NCBI GenBank assembly: GCA_960531495.1
Contig: OY482861.1
Span: 868,001 to 932,000, forward strand
Direction: 5' to 3'
Length of the DNA: 64,000 nt
Origin: Zeus faber
Taxonomy: Eukaryota > Chordata > Actinopteri > Zeiformes > Zeidae
In this document: positions 29,464 through 40,410 of the stretch, piece after piece
Layout of the letters: the number at the start of each line of letters is the position of its first letter
Numbering within the stretch: the first letter of the stretch is position 1
Notes under the pieces: generated by a model
Seen by the model: only the letters and a program-made list of their open reading frames with translations
The model's database searches: none
What the model was told of the DNA's origin: nothing
Program-made: the position numbers and the translations under genes

Positions 29464-31902
29464 CTATGCTCCATGCCATGGCGGGGTGTCCATGCGGGGT
29501 CCTCCCTTTCCTCTCGAGGAAGCTCCTCTTCCTCTCTGAGGGGGGCGGTAGGATCCTCTATATAATTGCTGGGGTTGTTGGTTCTGGGGGCATTCCCTTG
29601 CCCAGTGGTCACTTTGGCCACAGATGAAACATCCTGTAGTTTTCTCGGGTCCTCCCCATCCTCTAGAGGATTGGAATTGTCCTCTCCCTCTCAGTTGCTG
29701 CCATTGGGGGGGGCCTTGGGGGTATGAGGGTGCGGGGGCCCCTGGATACTGCCGCTGGGGATATTCATAGGGAGTCCAGGCCTGCTGCCATTGGGGTAGG
29801 TGCTGGGCTGGTGGGTAGGCGGGGGTTACAGTTAGGGGCTGTGGTCCTGTCCATTGTAGTGGCGCGGTTTGGGGCGGGGCCTGTGCTTCAGGGGTGGTGA
29901 CTACTGCTTGCACAGTTGCTTTCTTCTTTTTGTCCGTATTGACTTCATCTTCCAGTTTTTTTACCTGCATTTTTAGTAGTCTGGTTTGTATGGAATCTTT
30001 CTCCAGGAATTCGTCTTCTTGCTTTTTGATGTGTCTTTCCAGGTGATGGATGAGATGGCTCTCCCACTGTCTCTCGGTCATGTCTGACAGTCAAACTGTG
30101 TCTGCGAGCTACAGCCTGACATCTCCTGGGAGGCCATTTTGGCATTTGGCATCTGCATGTACATGGGGAGACCCACTAGGCAGGGGTCATGACGTTCTAC
30201 AGTGCTATCACTCCAGAGCTCCTTTGCTCATGTGAGATAGGCGTGTGGTTCTTCCCCATTTTTAAATCTCAGGCCTGCCAGGGCCACTGTGTTGCGTCTG
30301 GTCGGCCAGGTTTCTCCTATGGCTGTCCATATGTCATTCCGCATGTGGTCGAATGGGTGCTCGTGTGCCATGGTGAGGGTTCTAACTTCTCTTTCCAGGG
30401 AGGTCAGGGTGATGTTTCCTGCTGTGGCGCGGAGAATGGCTCGCACATCTCTTAGGGCTAGTGTGTCAGCCGCTGTGTGGTTTTCGAAGATTCGGATCCA
30501 TGCTGCAGCTCCTTTGTCCAACGCTGATAGGTTGCCTTTGAGGGCCTGCATGTCGCGGTGGTACCAGGGAACAAATGTTTCTCTTTTGGCGGACTGCTTT
30601 TGTTCCTCCTCTCGTTGTCTAATTTTCGAGCGGGTAACTATCCCTATTGCTGACGATCTTCTGGCCTGGCTTTTGGATGATGCTATAAGGGTTCCTTTTC
30701 TTCTGTTGTCGTTTGTGTACTCTCCCCGGGAGCTGCCACTGTTTTTGAATGACCACTTTTTTGTCTTAGTCTCGTGGTCTGACATGGGTTCTTCTTCCCA
30801 GGAGCGGAGGGGGGTGGGGTGTCTTTGTTTTGTTTTCTTAAAGGTGTATTTGGGGACTACAGGGGTAGGTGAAGGTGTGGGCTGGCTTCGGGTCTTTTGT
30901 TTTTCTTTGGGTTGTTGTTTGGCTGTAGCGTCTGCAGGAGGTGCTATGAGATGAACATGGGTTGTGTTGGCATCCTCTGGTAGTGGGCCACATTGTCCAG
31001 TCAGTGTGACAGTTGCGTGGCTAACCCTTGTGGTACATTTCTTTTTCCTTTCTTGATGTCTTTTTGTGGTTTGTAGGACTGGCAAGTGCATTCGTCGTCC
31101 TCTGTATTAGAGGAGAGAAACTCTTTGTGTCTGTTTGATCGTTAGGGGGCGATGTCTGATCATTGTCCTTGTTCTCACTGTCAGATGGCTTTGGGGAGGG
31201 CTGTACTCGGAAATGGATTTGGATCGGGCCTTCCATTACTAATACGGGTGCTTGTATTTCTGGCGGGGGTGGGGTGGCTATTTTCTGGTTGCTCAGCACA
31301 GGGGGCGCTGTTGCTTCAGGTGTGTGCTCGGTCTTAGGGTTGTACGGAGAGGGGGGGTGCCGATGTGTTTCTTCATCGGCCAGCAGGGAGGGGTAGCGGG
31401 ATGGGGTGGTGTGTGGTTGGAGTGGGGTGTGACCTTGGGGGATGGGTTCGGGGAGGGGTGGTAACTTGTCTTCTTGTGGGGGGTAGGGTTCCTTCTGGGC
31501 TTCTACCACTGCCTTGGTTGCGGCATTTCTGATTTTATTGCGACGTTCGACAATCATTTCCGCTCGAATCCATGCCGTCATTATGTGCTGAACCAGCGCC
31601 CATTGTGCACGCTGCTTGTTTAACTTGCGCTTTCAAGCCCCCATTAATCCAGGGTTGTTTTTTGCATCCACTCCTGCTTCAGCCAGCAGTCTTTTTTCTT
31701 CCTCTATCACCTTGGTGCGGTTTTCTGCTGTCGGGGTAGTGTCTTTCGACCACCACCCTGCTTTGATCCATTTTTGTTCATATTTATGGAATTTCCAAGT
31801 TTCTCAAGCATGGAACTTTGGCTCTGTTCTGTTCTTGAGCTCAGCTACAGCTTCAATACGAATCTCACTGGTGCCGGGTCTGGGGGATGGGGTCTTTTCC
31901 AT
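29464..31902 (-). pseudogene. Retroviral gag
   Basis: A start ATG at 31902 is in frame with the open frame from 31581, with two TGA codons between them. Three frames then cover matrix-like and proline-rich sequence (31581-31021), a capsid-like region (31091-30228; PWYHRDMQALKGNLSALDKG, MRNDIWTAIGETWP) and a nucleocapsid part (30081-29464) with one CCHC knuckle CFICGQSDHWAREC near 29631-29590 and an Arg/Gly/Gln-rich tail. It ends in TAG (29464-29466), followed in the same frame by pro. Two frameshifts (31021-31091 and 30081-30228) break it. Gag would build the virus shell. Confidence 0.82.
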
Positions 31903-32325
31903 TATGTTTTTGAATGGCAGGAGAACAAAAGACATGGGAAGAAGTGGGAGGGGGAAACCTCAAATGTTCGGATCTCAATGTGTTTCTGGTGCAGCTACGC
32001 CACTAGTGGTCTTTTAGGTTATTACAGGTCAACTTTTTTTTTTTTATTTGTATTTTTTTTTTATATATTGCCCTTTTATCTAGGGCAATTTGAGGAGGTT
32101 GTTCATACACATACACACACAAAACCTCTATCACACATGCACAGACTCTATCAAACACACACTCTCTTAAACACAAAGACTGTCTCAAACACACACACGC
32201 CCGCGGTCTCTTTCACATTCACACACACGCATGGTACCTCTCTTTCCACACACACAAGGTACCTCGTTGCGCACACTCTCACTCACACAGCCGGCAATAC
32301 AATTTTACGCTAAGTCACGTGAATT
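31903..32325 (-). other. Retroviral leader, CA-rich on the plus strand
   Basis: This is the sequence upstream of gag on the minus strand. It has an A-rich/T-rich tract (32030-32060) and about 200 bases of imperfect CA-rich sequence (32100-32300). I looked for a tRNA-type primer site after a terminal CA and did not find a convincing one. Confidence 0.5.
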
Positions 32326-32672
32326 GGGCCTTTAACCCTTTAATATTTGGTTTCTCTAAGAACCGGGCCTTTAACCCCTAAATGCTTGGCTTCCTTTTTA
32401 CTTTAAAAATGATTCCGGGCCTTTCACCCTTAAATGAAATTACCGACTATCGACTACCCTTCTGAAGGCTGAGTTTAACATTTTTCATCGCCAGACATCA
32501 CTTAGTTTAGGCATTTCGGAGGTCTTTTCAACAACCGGGCCTAAACGGGATTCGGAATTACTTCACGAGTTAAACATTGTTCATCACCAAAACGTCGCTC
32601 AGTTTAGGCATACTGGATGTATTCTCTACACACGGGCCCAAACGTTACGTGGAATTACTACGCAAGTTAAAC
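32326..32672. repeat. GGGCC-motif repeats and a 97-bp tandem pair upstream of gag
   Basis: gggcc words occur at 32326, 32365, 32416, 32537 and 32634. The first three begin 39-55-bp related units (gggcctttaaccc). The last two lie in two tandem 97-bp units, 32479-32575 and 32576-32672, sharing agtttaggcat, gaattact and gttaaac. Position upstream of the leader suggests retroviral U3 repeats, which often act as enhancers, but with no second LTR this is unproven. Confidence 0.6.
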
Positions 32673-32999
32673 ACACAGCCGCTTCGAAGGGGGGTTTCCT
32701 AACCCGTTCCCTTAACTTACCTTACTACCGTTCTCATCAAACAATCCAATTTCTCCTCTCCACAATATTTAACAATTATTATTCATGCATCATTCAACAA
32801 TACATCCCCAAAACCACAAAGTTGTTCGTCCAGCCTTAAACAGTACAACACTTCCACCTAAAATATTCCTATCTAATCTATGCAGACTTCATGAAATGGC
32901 TCTGCTCACCTTTTAGCGGGTACCCATGGAAGTATCGCAACCGTTCAGGCTTTCGTAAATATATATATATATATTTTTTTCTCACAAAACCCAACAGGA

Positions 33000-33345
33000 A
33001 GTCGGCCATTTTTAATTTTCCTGACTTTTTAGTCATATTTATGTTTTGTACTTTAGCGAAACTCCTCCTTGGCGATTTATCGGATCGGCTTCAAACTTGA
33101 CGAGTGTCTACAAGACACCTTCACAGCTTAACATTATCAAAATATATATATTTTTTGGCACACGGTGTGGGCGTGGCAACACGTTAAATTTCATGTTCCA
33201 AAAGATACTTGGAAATTCACGAAACTTTGTGCACTCGTCAGTCCCAGTGTGGCAATTGATATTCTATGGGTTCCGTGCTTGGGCATGGCAAAATGACCGG
33301 ACACGCCCTGTTGAAAATTTCAAAACATCAAACCTATTCACTTTT
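33000..33345 (+). repeat. Dispersed repeat, plus-oriented copy right of the retrovirus
   Basis: Close inverted copy of 23450-23840, beginning near cccaacaggaagtcggcc and running through gagtgtctacaagacacctt to catcaaacctattcac. A (TA)n run sits just before it (32959-32975). A further decayed unit with agtgtctacaagacacttt follows at about 33440-33665. Confidence 0.8.
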
Positions 33346-33439
33346 TAACATGAAATTGGGTATATTAATGTAACATCACTAGACTCAAAAAAAATTATAT
33401 TGCCGCCATGACCGACACCCAACCAACAGGAAGGTGGCC

Positions 33440-33665
33440 ATATTGGATTTAATGTGCGCAAACTCCTAGGGGATTCATCAGATCGACTTCAAAGTTCGCG
33501 AGTGTCTACAAGACACTTTGGGGATTAAATTTATTAAAACATTGGGTTTTCGTCACACAATGTGGGCATGGCACTGTGTTGAATTGAAGTGTTAACCTGA
33601 CTTTTGGGGCCTTAAGAAACTCGAAAAATAACAAAACTTTACACACTCAAGATCAAACCTATTCA
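33440..33665 (+). repeat. Dispersed repeat, decayed second unit
   Basis: Shares gcgagtgtctacaagacac, a tcgtcacacaatgtgggcat stretch and the caaacctattcactttttt end with the unit at 33000-33345, but with more differences and a missing middle. Confidence 0.65.
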
Positions 33666-33961
33666 CTTTTTTAGTATCTCCTCCGAGATCTGCATAGAAT
33701 TCCGGCAGGTTTTCCTCTTGTCTTTCTCCTCCGTCGGCGTATTGGTAAACACAGTGGCGGCAGGACAAAGAGATCTTAGTACGTACTCCGGTAAGTTGCG
33801 AAAAAGTCCGTATGAGGTGTCGAACAGACGTCCAGGAGTGCTTGTCGTTCATATTGTAATAGCGACAGTGCACTGCATGCAAAAATAAGAACAATACAAA
33901 TAGTAATAAACACAAAACTAAGAGTTGAATGCAGAGCCGGTGTGTCCATACTACGGCGCAC
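33663..33961 (-). pseudogene. Possible LINE 5' coding scrap
   Basis: On the minus strand, YERQALLDVCSTPH is followed by a TAA and, in the same frame, LPPLCLPIRRRRKTRGKPAG and RSRRRY. The layout (Y.R..LL near the start, then a basic RRRR..RGK patch) resembles the N-terminal part of LINE open frames that I recall from fish. It is short, stopped and without endonuclease or reverse transcriptase motifs, so the call is tentative. Confidence 0.35.
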
Positions 33962-34841
33962 CCGGAAGTTAGTCCGGGTTAACTCATAAGTTAGCTAGCT
34001 TCCTCTGCTGAACCAATATTTTACTAAAATGACTTTTACAACTCTCTTTGCTCCAACTTCCATCCTTAACAAAGAATCCCAAATGCATCATTTGCTAACT
34101 TTCCCACTTTCATTGTCTTTCACATCAACTTCCATAATCATTTCAGCCTGTCAACTAACTTTACAGCTCTCTCGCCTTGTTATATTTTTTTCAAATAAAT
34201 TTAAAGCCTTACAGTATCCTTTCCAGAAATCCTACCAGATATTTAGATTATAACGCTACTTTTAAACCAAGGACTCATGTGGGAAACTAGTTTGACATGT
34301 TGTGTACAACACACATACTATGCTTACTGTATCTCACATTTATACATTTGCTTGTTTTTAATCGCGATTTTCATCAGCCATGTAGCTAAACATACCCCGA
34401 GACACTGATAAAATGTCTCCGAACTCATCTCATCCATACGTGCTCCAGAGTGATCCATCGGCCAGGCGGTCACACGCCTCAAACATCATTTCAATCACCC
34501 AAGGATTCATTCATTCAACGCTTTTGCTAGGATGGGTCAAGAATAATCTATAATAATCATGTATTTAATAATGTCGATTTTATTATTGGATAACATAAAG
34601 CAAATAAACAGACAAAAACCACGATTCTCTTGATCAATGCAAAATTGGCTACTTCATAAGTAAGGCATACATTTTTAATGTACAACACATCTCTGAGTAC
34701 TTAAAAAAGCCCTCTATATAATACATTTCTCTTTATTCTTCTTCATAATATTGTTCTTATACTGTAGCTAACCAATAATAAATGAAATACTTTTTACCAT
34801 TAATGCAACTTCTGGTGCTCCTTCGTTTTGCTGATGGCCTT
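33962..34841. other. Non-coding AT-rich sequence
   Basis: No gene, splice structure or repeat that I recognise. A plus-strand frame at 34029-34253 is hydrophobic by composition only. Confidence 0.5.
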
Positions 34842-35009
34842 CTAGTCTGGATCATACGTTGTGAGGTTAAGCTTAATGCAGGCGTTGAGGCTTCCATCAG
34901 TTAAACTTAAGCGTAGGATGGTCTTAATGTTTCTCAGATGCGAGAAAGACTGCTCACATGCATTTGTAAAGCCAAACATGGTCAATACGGCATTACTCAC
35001 ACGCTGCAT
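34842..35009 (-). pseudogene. hAT transposase C-terminal fragment
   Basis: The minus-strand frame reads MFGFTNACEQSFSHLRNIKT and on through LSLTDGSLNACIKL to TTYDPD and a TAG. E.SFS.L..IK.......LTD..L..C..L is the C-terminal dimerisation (hATC) pattern of hAT transposases of the Charlie type, also seen in host genes derived from them. Only this last part is present; upstream on the minus strand a (TTCAAG)4 run and unrelated sequence intervene. Confidence 0.75.
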
Positions 35010-35066
35010 TGTGTGCTGTGTGACGGGACGCTCGTTCCAAGTTTTAAGAATCAGCTGGTCTTCAGT

Positions 35067-35090
35067 TTCAAGTTCAAGTTCAAGTTCAAG
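35067..35090. repeat. (TTCAAG)4 microsatellite
   Basis: Four exact hexamers, followed by agattatttgtcacatac. As I recall, ttcaag runs before such a tail are a common start of a dispersed fish repeat, so a small element may be inserted in the hAT relic here. Confidence 0.85.
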
Positions 35091-35639
35091 AGATTATTTG
35101 TCACATACATATTGAAGTTTTTTCGACTTCTGTCCACTTTTGTTCAGCTGATTGGTCCGACTCGAGGCAGGGAGTTTTCTTAATGTTTGTCTGTCTTACA
35201 GAGGGGATCGGCGCATGGGCTCGTAAGCAGTCCAGCAGTGGAACGCCATTCCTCCTGCTCCCAAGAGGATCATTATTATCCACAATTATTATGATGATCC
35301 TCAGTGATACATATAATTGTGGCCTGCAAGTTGAAATGAACAGTAAAACTTTCGCCATGTCGGCGCACCACAGCCATCTCCTTCCCTAAGCCCTTACCTG
35401 TGGGCAGAGACTTCCACAAGTTGTGCCTGAGCAGAGACCCGGTAGGGGCAGGGCGCCGAGTAAATGGCGCCCCGGAGTCTTTATGTTGTCCGCAGCCGGT
35501 GCTTGACTACTTTGTCCGCCACATTTATATTTTGAATTTTATTTTCAAGTTGTAATTTCTCTTACCTGTTTTACTTTAAAATGACACAGAATAATAATTT
35601 ATTACTTGTTAATTGTGATGAACAATTTTAGCTCAAAAT

Positions 35640-35709
35640 TGTATGCGAGCCATATACCGTCATCAAAAGAGCCGTAATTGGCTCGCGAGCCATAGGTTCC
35701 CGACCCCTG
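35640..35709 (-). mobile_element. hAT terminal inverted repeat end
   Basis: Read on the minus strand it starts CAGGGGTCGGGAACCTATGG, then ctcgcgagcc, which resembles Charlie-like hAT ends. Orientation fits it being the 5' end of the element whose transposase remnant is at 34842-35009. The next bases ctctagat (35710-35717) could be one copy of the 8-bp target site. The opposite terminus was not found. Confidence 0.6.
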
Positions 35710-35973
35710 CTCTAGATTGATTCAATCTTTAAGCTTACTCAGATCTTCCTTGATCGGAACAATATCTCAGTGAGTCGTCACCTTCACTTTTCGGGAATCT
35801 TGTGTTGCCTTTGCTGGACCTGTCCAGACGACTCCTTGTTGGATATCTTACGGCCGGTCTCTGACTGCCGCTGGGCACACAACCTGGACATGAAGAGAGT
35901 CTCATCATCGTCGCCAGATTGTTGGATAAATTATCCTAGGTGGTCGGTGAGGTTAATCTGCCCGCTACAGGAA

Positions 35974-36189
35974 GGGGATGGTAGCTCAGGCGGTAAAGCT
36001 GGTGGTCTAGTCATCTAAAGGTTGCTGGTTCGATCCCAGGCTCCTCCTGCTAGCATGCTGTAGTGTCCTTGAGCAAGACACTTAGCCCCTAATTGCTCCT
36101 GATGGCTGCGTCCATCGGCGTTTGAACAATTGTAAGTCGCTTTGGATAAAAGCGTCTGCTAAATGACTAAATGTAATGTAAATGTAAAA
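35974..36189 (+). mobile_element. tRNA-derived SINE (V-SINE-like)
   Basis: The head has Pol III promoter boxes: A box ggtagctcaggcggt (about 35980) and B box ggttcgatccc (36027-36037). A central domain gtgtccttgagcaagacact follows, and then a tail tgtaagtcgctttggataaa through aaatgactaaatgtaatgta. Structure and wording fit the V-SINE group found in fish. It looks complete or nearly so. No clear flanking duplication was found. Confidence 0.8.
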
Positions 36190-37543
36190 CAAAACTGAGA
36201 GTATTAAAGATATTTATTCTGCAAAATAAAGAGAAAGATGCCGTCATGCTTCAAAGCAGTGTTCTGATCAGTCTACCCCTATTACTGACGAAGAGGGCTT
36301 TATACCAAAGAGAGGTTGTGTGTCAGGTGTCATTTACAACTCTGATCCTCAGTCATATCCCTGGGTGTTCCCCCAAACAGTGATTTAACAGTCAAACTTC
36401 GGTCACAGACACAATCCTACTGTACCATAAAACAAACACACAACGCTCTTTTAAGTCCCTCTTGTCCTTATCCTTATCTCCACACAAGGTTAAGTGAAGG
36501 ATGGAATGTGGTCTGGTTTTTCCAATACTACAACTGAAATGTTTTAGACAGTTTTTACACACAGACACATACAGACAATTTTTTTGTCTCTTTATATTAA
36601 CTCTGAGTGACTCATAAAAACCCATAGACAATGAGTTTTATAACTAAGTAACATACAAAAGGCTATTGTCCTGTATAAAACATGTAAAACCTCATTCAAA
36701 TAGTTGATCATGTGCATTTTTCTCTCACAGCCTACATACGTGCAACTGCGGCTCTAGCGCATGCCACTGTGATTGCACTGACGTTTCACCTTCTGGACTT
36801 GATAGACCTGCTGGCTAATTTAAGGGTCTTATTGGCCCGACTTAATGGCCTTGTTGGCTGACTTGAAGGACCTGCTGGATGCGTTGCCAAGCCCGCTTTG
36901 CGCACTCAAAGTTGTACTGCCACTGCGGTCCAGGCCTTTTGCCCGTTCCTCCAAGCCTGGCTGTCTGTTTGGGCCCACGAGTTCTGTGGAGCCTCAGCCT
37001 TCCGAGGGGTCTGAGGGTTCCGTGGGCCCTGGGTGTTCTGACATCATTGCTCTCAGCAATGCCTTGAGGTGAGGCCAATCTTTTTACTCTTAAGCCCTCA
37101 CCACATGTAGCTGTACTTGGCTATACAGCGAGCTAAACACTCTTGCAATAAGTACCCAGAGACAGGAGCGCACTTTTGGTATCGTTAATGAAAGCGGTGT
37201 AAAACTGTGGAACAGTAGAGAAATATGCAGATAAACGATCAATCTCTATGCAGATGTAGATAACGTGTTAATACGTTGTCATAGCTCCCACATTGTATAC
37301 ATACAACAATAACATGAATTATCTCACAAATTGTGCTTTCTCAAGGGCAGTGAAGAGGCTGATGGAAGAGATGTTAATCCGGGTCTGGGACATGATCAGA
37401 TTGGCTGAGTGTGCCTTGATCTGTTTATGCCTGTTCTGATTTTACTATTATATTATTATACTATCATCCAAATGCTATGATGTTGCAATACTGACTGCGC
37501 GGGGGGCACACCGGGAGGCAGAACAACCGTGTTTTGGTTGCAT

Positions 37544-37668
37544 CTGAATTTTTTAGTATGGCTTTTAAGTTGGTTTTTAACTGTATTTCTGTGTTTGTAT
37601 TGGAACTGATTTTTTTAATCTGGCTTTTAAATCAGTTTTGAAACTGTATTTCTGTATCAGGATTGGGT
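37544..37668. repeat. Imperfect tandem pair of about 62 bp
   Basis: Two units share ctgaatttttt/ctgattttttt, tggcttttaa and aactgtatttctgt; a third start (ctgaattttt) follows at 37669. Confidence 0.7.
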
Positions 37669-37839
37669 CTGAATTTTTGGGACACATCATCAGTAGTGGA
37701 CCCCAGGACCATGGGGTGTTTGACCATTATCACTAGACACCCTCGCCTGAGGAAGGCCCTCCCGTGGTTGATCAAGCCTCGGAGTGTGTCCCATAGCCAA
37801 TTGGAGTTCAATTTGGGTTATGCTCGATAGTGGGTAGGC

Positions 37840-37910
37840 AAAGAGTTTTGCTAAGCATTAATTTAGAATGATTTATGTTAAGAGTTTTGCTAAACATTAA
37901 TTTTGAATGA
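37840..37910. repeat. Imperfect tandem pair, 39-bp spacing
   Basis: aagagttttgctaagcatta and aagagttttgctaaacatta, each followed by att(t/tt)gaatga, lie 39 bases apart. Confidence 0.85.
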
Positions 37911-39523
37911 CCAATTTACTAATGCTTCATGCAATTATGCCATGTCAAGGTTGGTATGGTAAATTATAAAAAAAAAATAAAAGGTTACGTTTAATAGGTA
38001 TGTATTTAGAGGTGTCTTGTGTTCCTACTTTGTGTCAGGGTCTTCTGTAGGTTCAGAATGAAGTTAGCTCCTCGGCACATCTGAATTTATGGGGCATAGC
38101 TCCACCCATTTTTTGGAATAAACTCCTTTTATTTTCTTTGTTTTCTTCCAATAAAAATCCTAATTGGTTTTAACCAATTGGGGATGGGGGGATGGGTTTT
38201 AACCAACTTCATCTTTCATTTTCATAAACGTCCTTTACTTACTCAACTTACTACGCCGGATCGAGCTGTACACTCTACCTTCATCCACTCCCTCATTTTC
38301 ATGAGGGAAAGGAGGATAGAAAGAAGGAATGAATGAAAGATTGAAAGAAAGATTGAAAGATTGAAGGAAAGAATGAAAGAAAGATTGAAAGAAAAATTGA
38401 AAGAAAGATTGAAAGAAAGATTGAAAGACTGAAGGAAAGAATGAAAGAAAGATGGAAAGAAAGATGGAAAGAAAGATTGACAGAAAGAAAGATTGAAAGA
38501 AATATTGAAAGAAAGATTGAAAGATTGAAAGAAAGAATGAAAGAAAGATTGAAAGATTGAAAGATTGAAGATTGAAAGAAAGAATGAAAGAAAGACTGAA
38601 AGATTGAAAGAAAAATTGAAAGAAAGATTGAAAGATTGAAAGATTGAAAGAAAGATTGAAAGTTTGAAAGACAGATTGAAAGACTGAAAGAAAGATTGCA
38701 AGAAAGATTGAAAAAACAGAAAGATTTAAAGATAGAATAAAAGAAAGATTGAAAGAAAGATTGAAAAAAAAGAAAGATTGAAAGATTGAAAGAAATATTG
38801 AAAGACAGAAAGATTGAAAAAAACAATTAAAGAAAGATTGAAAGATTAAAATAAAGAATGAAAGAACGATTGAAAGAAAGATTGAAAGAAAGATTGAAAG
38901 AAAGATTGAAAGAAAGATTGAATGAAAGATTGAAAGAAAGAATGAAACAAAGATTGAAATAAAGAACGAAAGAAAGACTGAAAGAAAGAATGACGGACAG
39001 AAAGATTGAAAGAAAGAATGAAAGAAAGATTGAAAAAAAGATTGAAAGACTGAAAGAAAGAATGAAAGAAAGATTGAAAGATTAAACAATTGAAAGAACG
39101 ATTGCAAGAAAGATTGAAAAAAGAAAGATTGAAAGAAAGAATGAAAGACTGAAGGAAAGAATGAAAGAAAGATTGAAAGATTAAAAGAAAGAATGAAAGA
39201 AAGATTGAAAAATTGAAAGATTGAAAGAAAGAATGAAAGAAAGAAAGAACGATTGAAAGAAAGATTGAAAGAAAGAATGAAAGAAAGAATGAAAGAAAGA
39301 TTGAAAGAAAGAATGAAAGAAAGATTGAAAGATTAAAAGAAAGAATGAAAGAAAGATTGAAAAATTGAAAGAATGAAAGAAAGACTAAAAGAAAGAAAGA
39401 ACGATTGAAAGAAAGATTGAAAGAAAGAATGAAAGAATGAATGAAAGAAAGATTGAAAGATTAAACAATTGAAAGAAAGATTGCAAGAAAGATTGAAAAA
39501 AGAAAGATTGAAAGAAAGAATGA

Positions 39524-40410
39524 AAGAAAGATTAAAAGAAAGATGGAAAGAAAGATTGAAAGAAAGAAAGATTGAAAGAGATAAAAGAAAGATTGAAAGA
39601 AATAATGAAAGAAAGATTGAACGATTGGAAGAAATATTGAAAGAGAAAAATTGAAAGTAAGAAAGATTGAAAGAAAGAATGAAAGAAAGATTGAAAGATT
39701 GAAAGAAAGAATGAAAGAAAGATTGAAAGATTGAAATATTTAAAGAAAGAATGAAAGAAAGATTGAACGATTGAAAGAAAGATTGAAAGAAAGATTGAAT
39801 GATTGAAATATTTAAAGAAAGATTGAAAGATTGAAAGAAAGAATGAAAGAACGATTGAAAGAAAGAATGAAAGAAAAATTGACTGATTGAAAGAAATATT
39901 GAAAAAAGAAACATTGAAAGAAAGAATGAAAGAAAGATTGAAAGAAAGATGGAAAGAAAGATTGAAAGAAATAATGAAAGAAAGATTAAAAGAAAGATGG
40001 AAAGAAAGATTGAAAGAAAGAAAGATTGAAAGAGATAAAAGAAAGATTGAAAGAAATAATGAAAGAAAGATTGAACGATTGGAAGAAATATTGAAAGAGA
40101 AAAATTGAAAGTAAGAAAGATTGAAAGAAAGAATGAAAGAAAGATTGAAAGATTGAAAGAAAGAATGAAAGAAAGATTGAAAGATTGAAATATTTAAAGA
40201 AAGAATGAAAGAAAGATTGAACGATTGAAAGAAAGATTGAAAGAAAGATTGAATGATTGAAATATTTAAAGAAAGATTGAAAGATTGAAAGAAAGAATGA
40301 AAGAACGATTGAAAGAAAGAATGAAAGAAAAATTGACTGATTGAAAGAAATATTGAAAAAAGAAACATTGAAAGAAAGAATGAAAGAAAGATTGAAAAAA
40401 AGATGGAAAG
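39524..40410. repeat. 454-bp tandem duplication
   Basis: Positions 39524-39977 recur at 39978-40410. The markers gagataaaagaaagattg and ttgactgattg keep an exact 454-base spacing (for example 39654 and 40108). Confidence 0.8.

Larger units (their letters stand above)
24773..31902 (-). mobile_element. Endogenous retrovirus, gamma/epsilon-like, heavily broken
   Basis: Reading on the minus strand there are gag (31902-29464), pro, reverse transcriptase, RNase H, integrase and env remnants in the standard retroviral order over about 7.1 kb. A single CCHC knuckle, an in-frame TAG between gag and pro, a YVDD reverse transcriptase and a WTGPWEV-type integrase tail place it with class I (gamma/epsilon-like) viruses. 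At least seven frame changes and several stops break it. No pair of LTRs was found: a repeat-rich upstream stretch (32326-32672) has no visible counterpart left of env. The missing left LTR or a rearranged left end fits the abrupt junction with the dispersed repeat near 24640. Confidence 0.88.
36190..38303. other. Non-coding sequence before the right array
   Basis: No gene recognised. It includes two small local duplications (37544-37668 and 37840-37910). At 36750-37080 the words ggccttgttgg, gacctgctgg and similar recur loosely. A frame at about 37660-37700 reads EFLGHIISSG, reminiscent of a reverse transcriptase motif, but nothing around it supports one. Confidence 0.5.

Noticed and set aside
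28451..30954. Plus-strand frames opposite the retroviral genes (for example 30289-30954)
   Set aside because: They are shadows of gag and pol on the other strand; the minus-strand frames carry the recognised motifs.
35974..36045. A functional tRNA gene
   Set aside because: A and B boxes are present but the acceptor stem does not close, and the sequence continues into a SINE central domain and tail.
37660..37700. A Ty3/gypsy reverse transcriptase scrap (FLGHIIS-like word)
   Set aside because: The word is isolated, with stops nearby and no flanking reverse transcriptase motifs, and it lies in a local AT-rich duplication.
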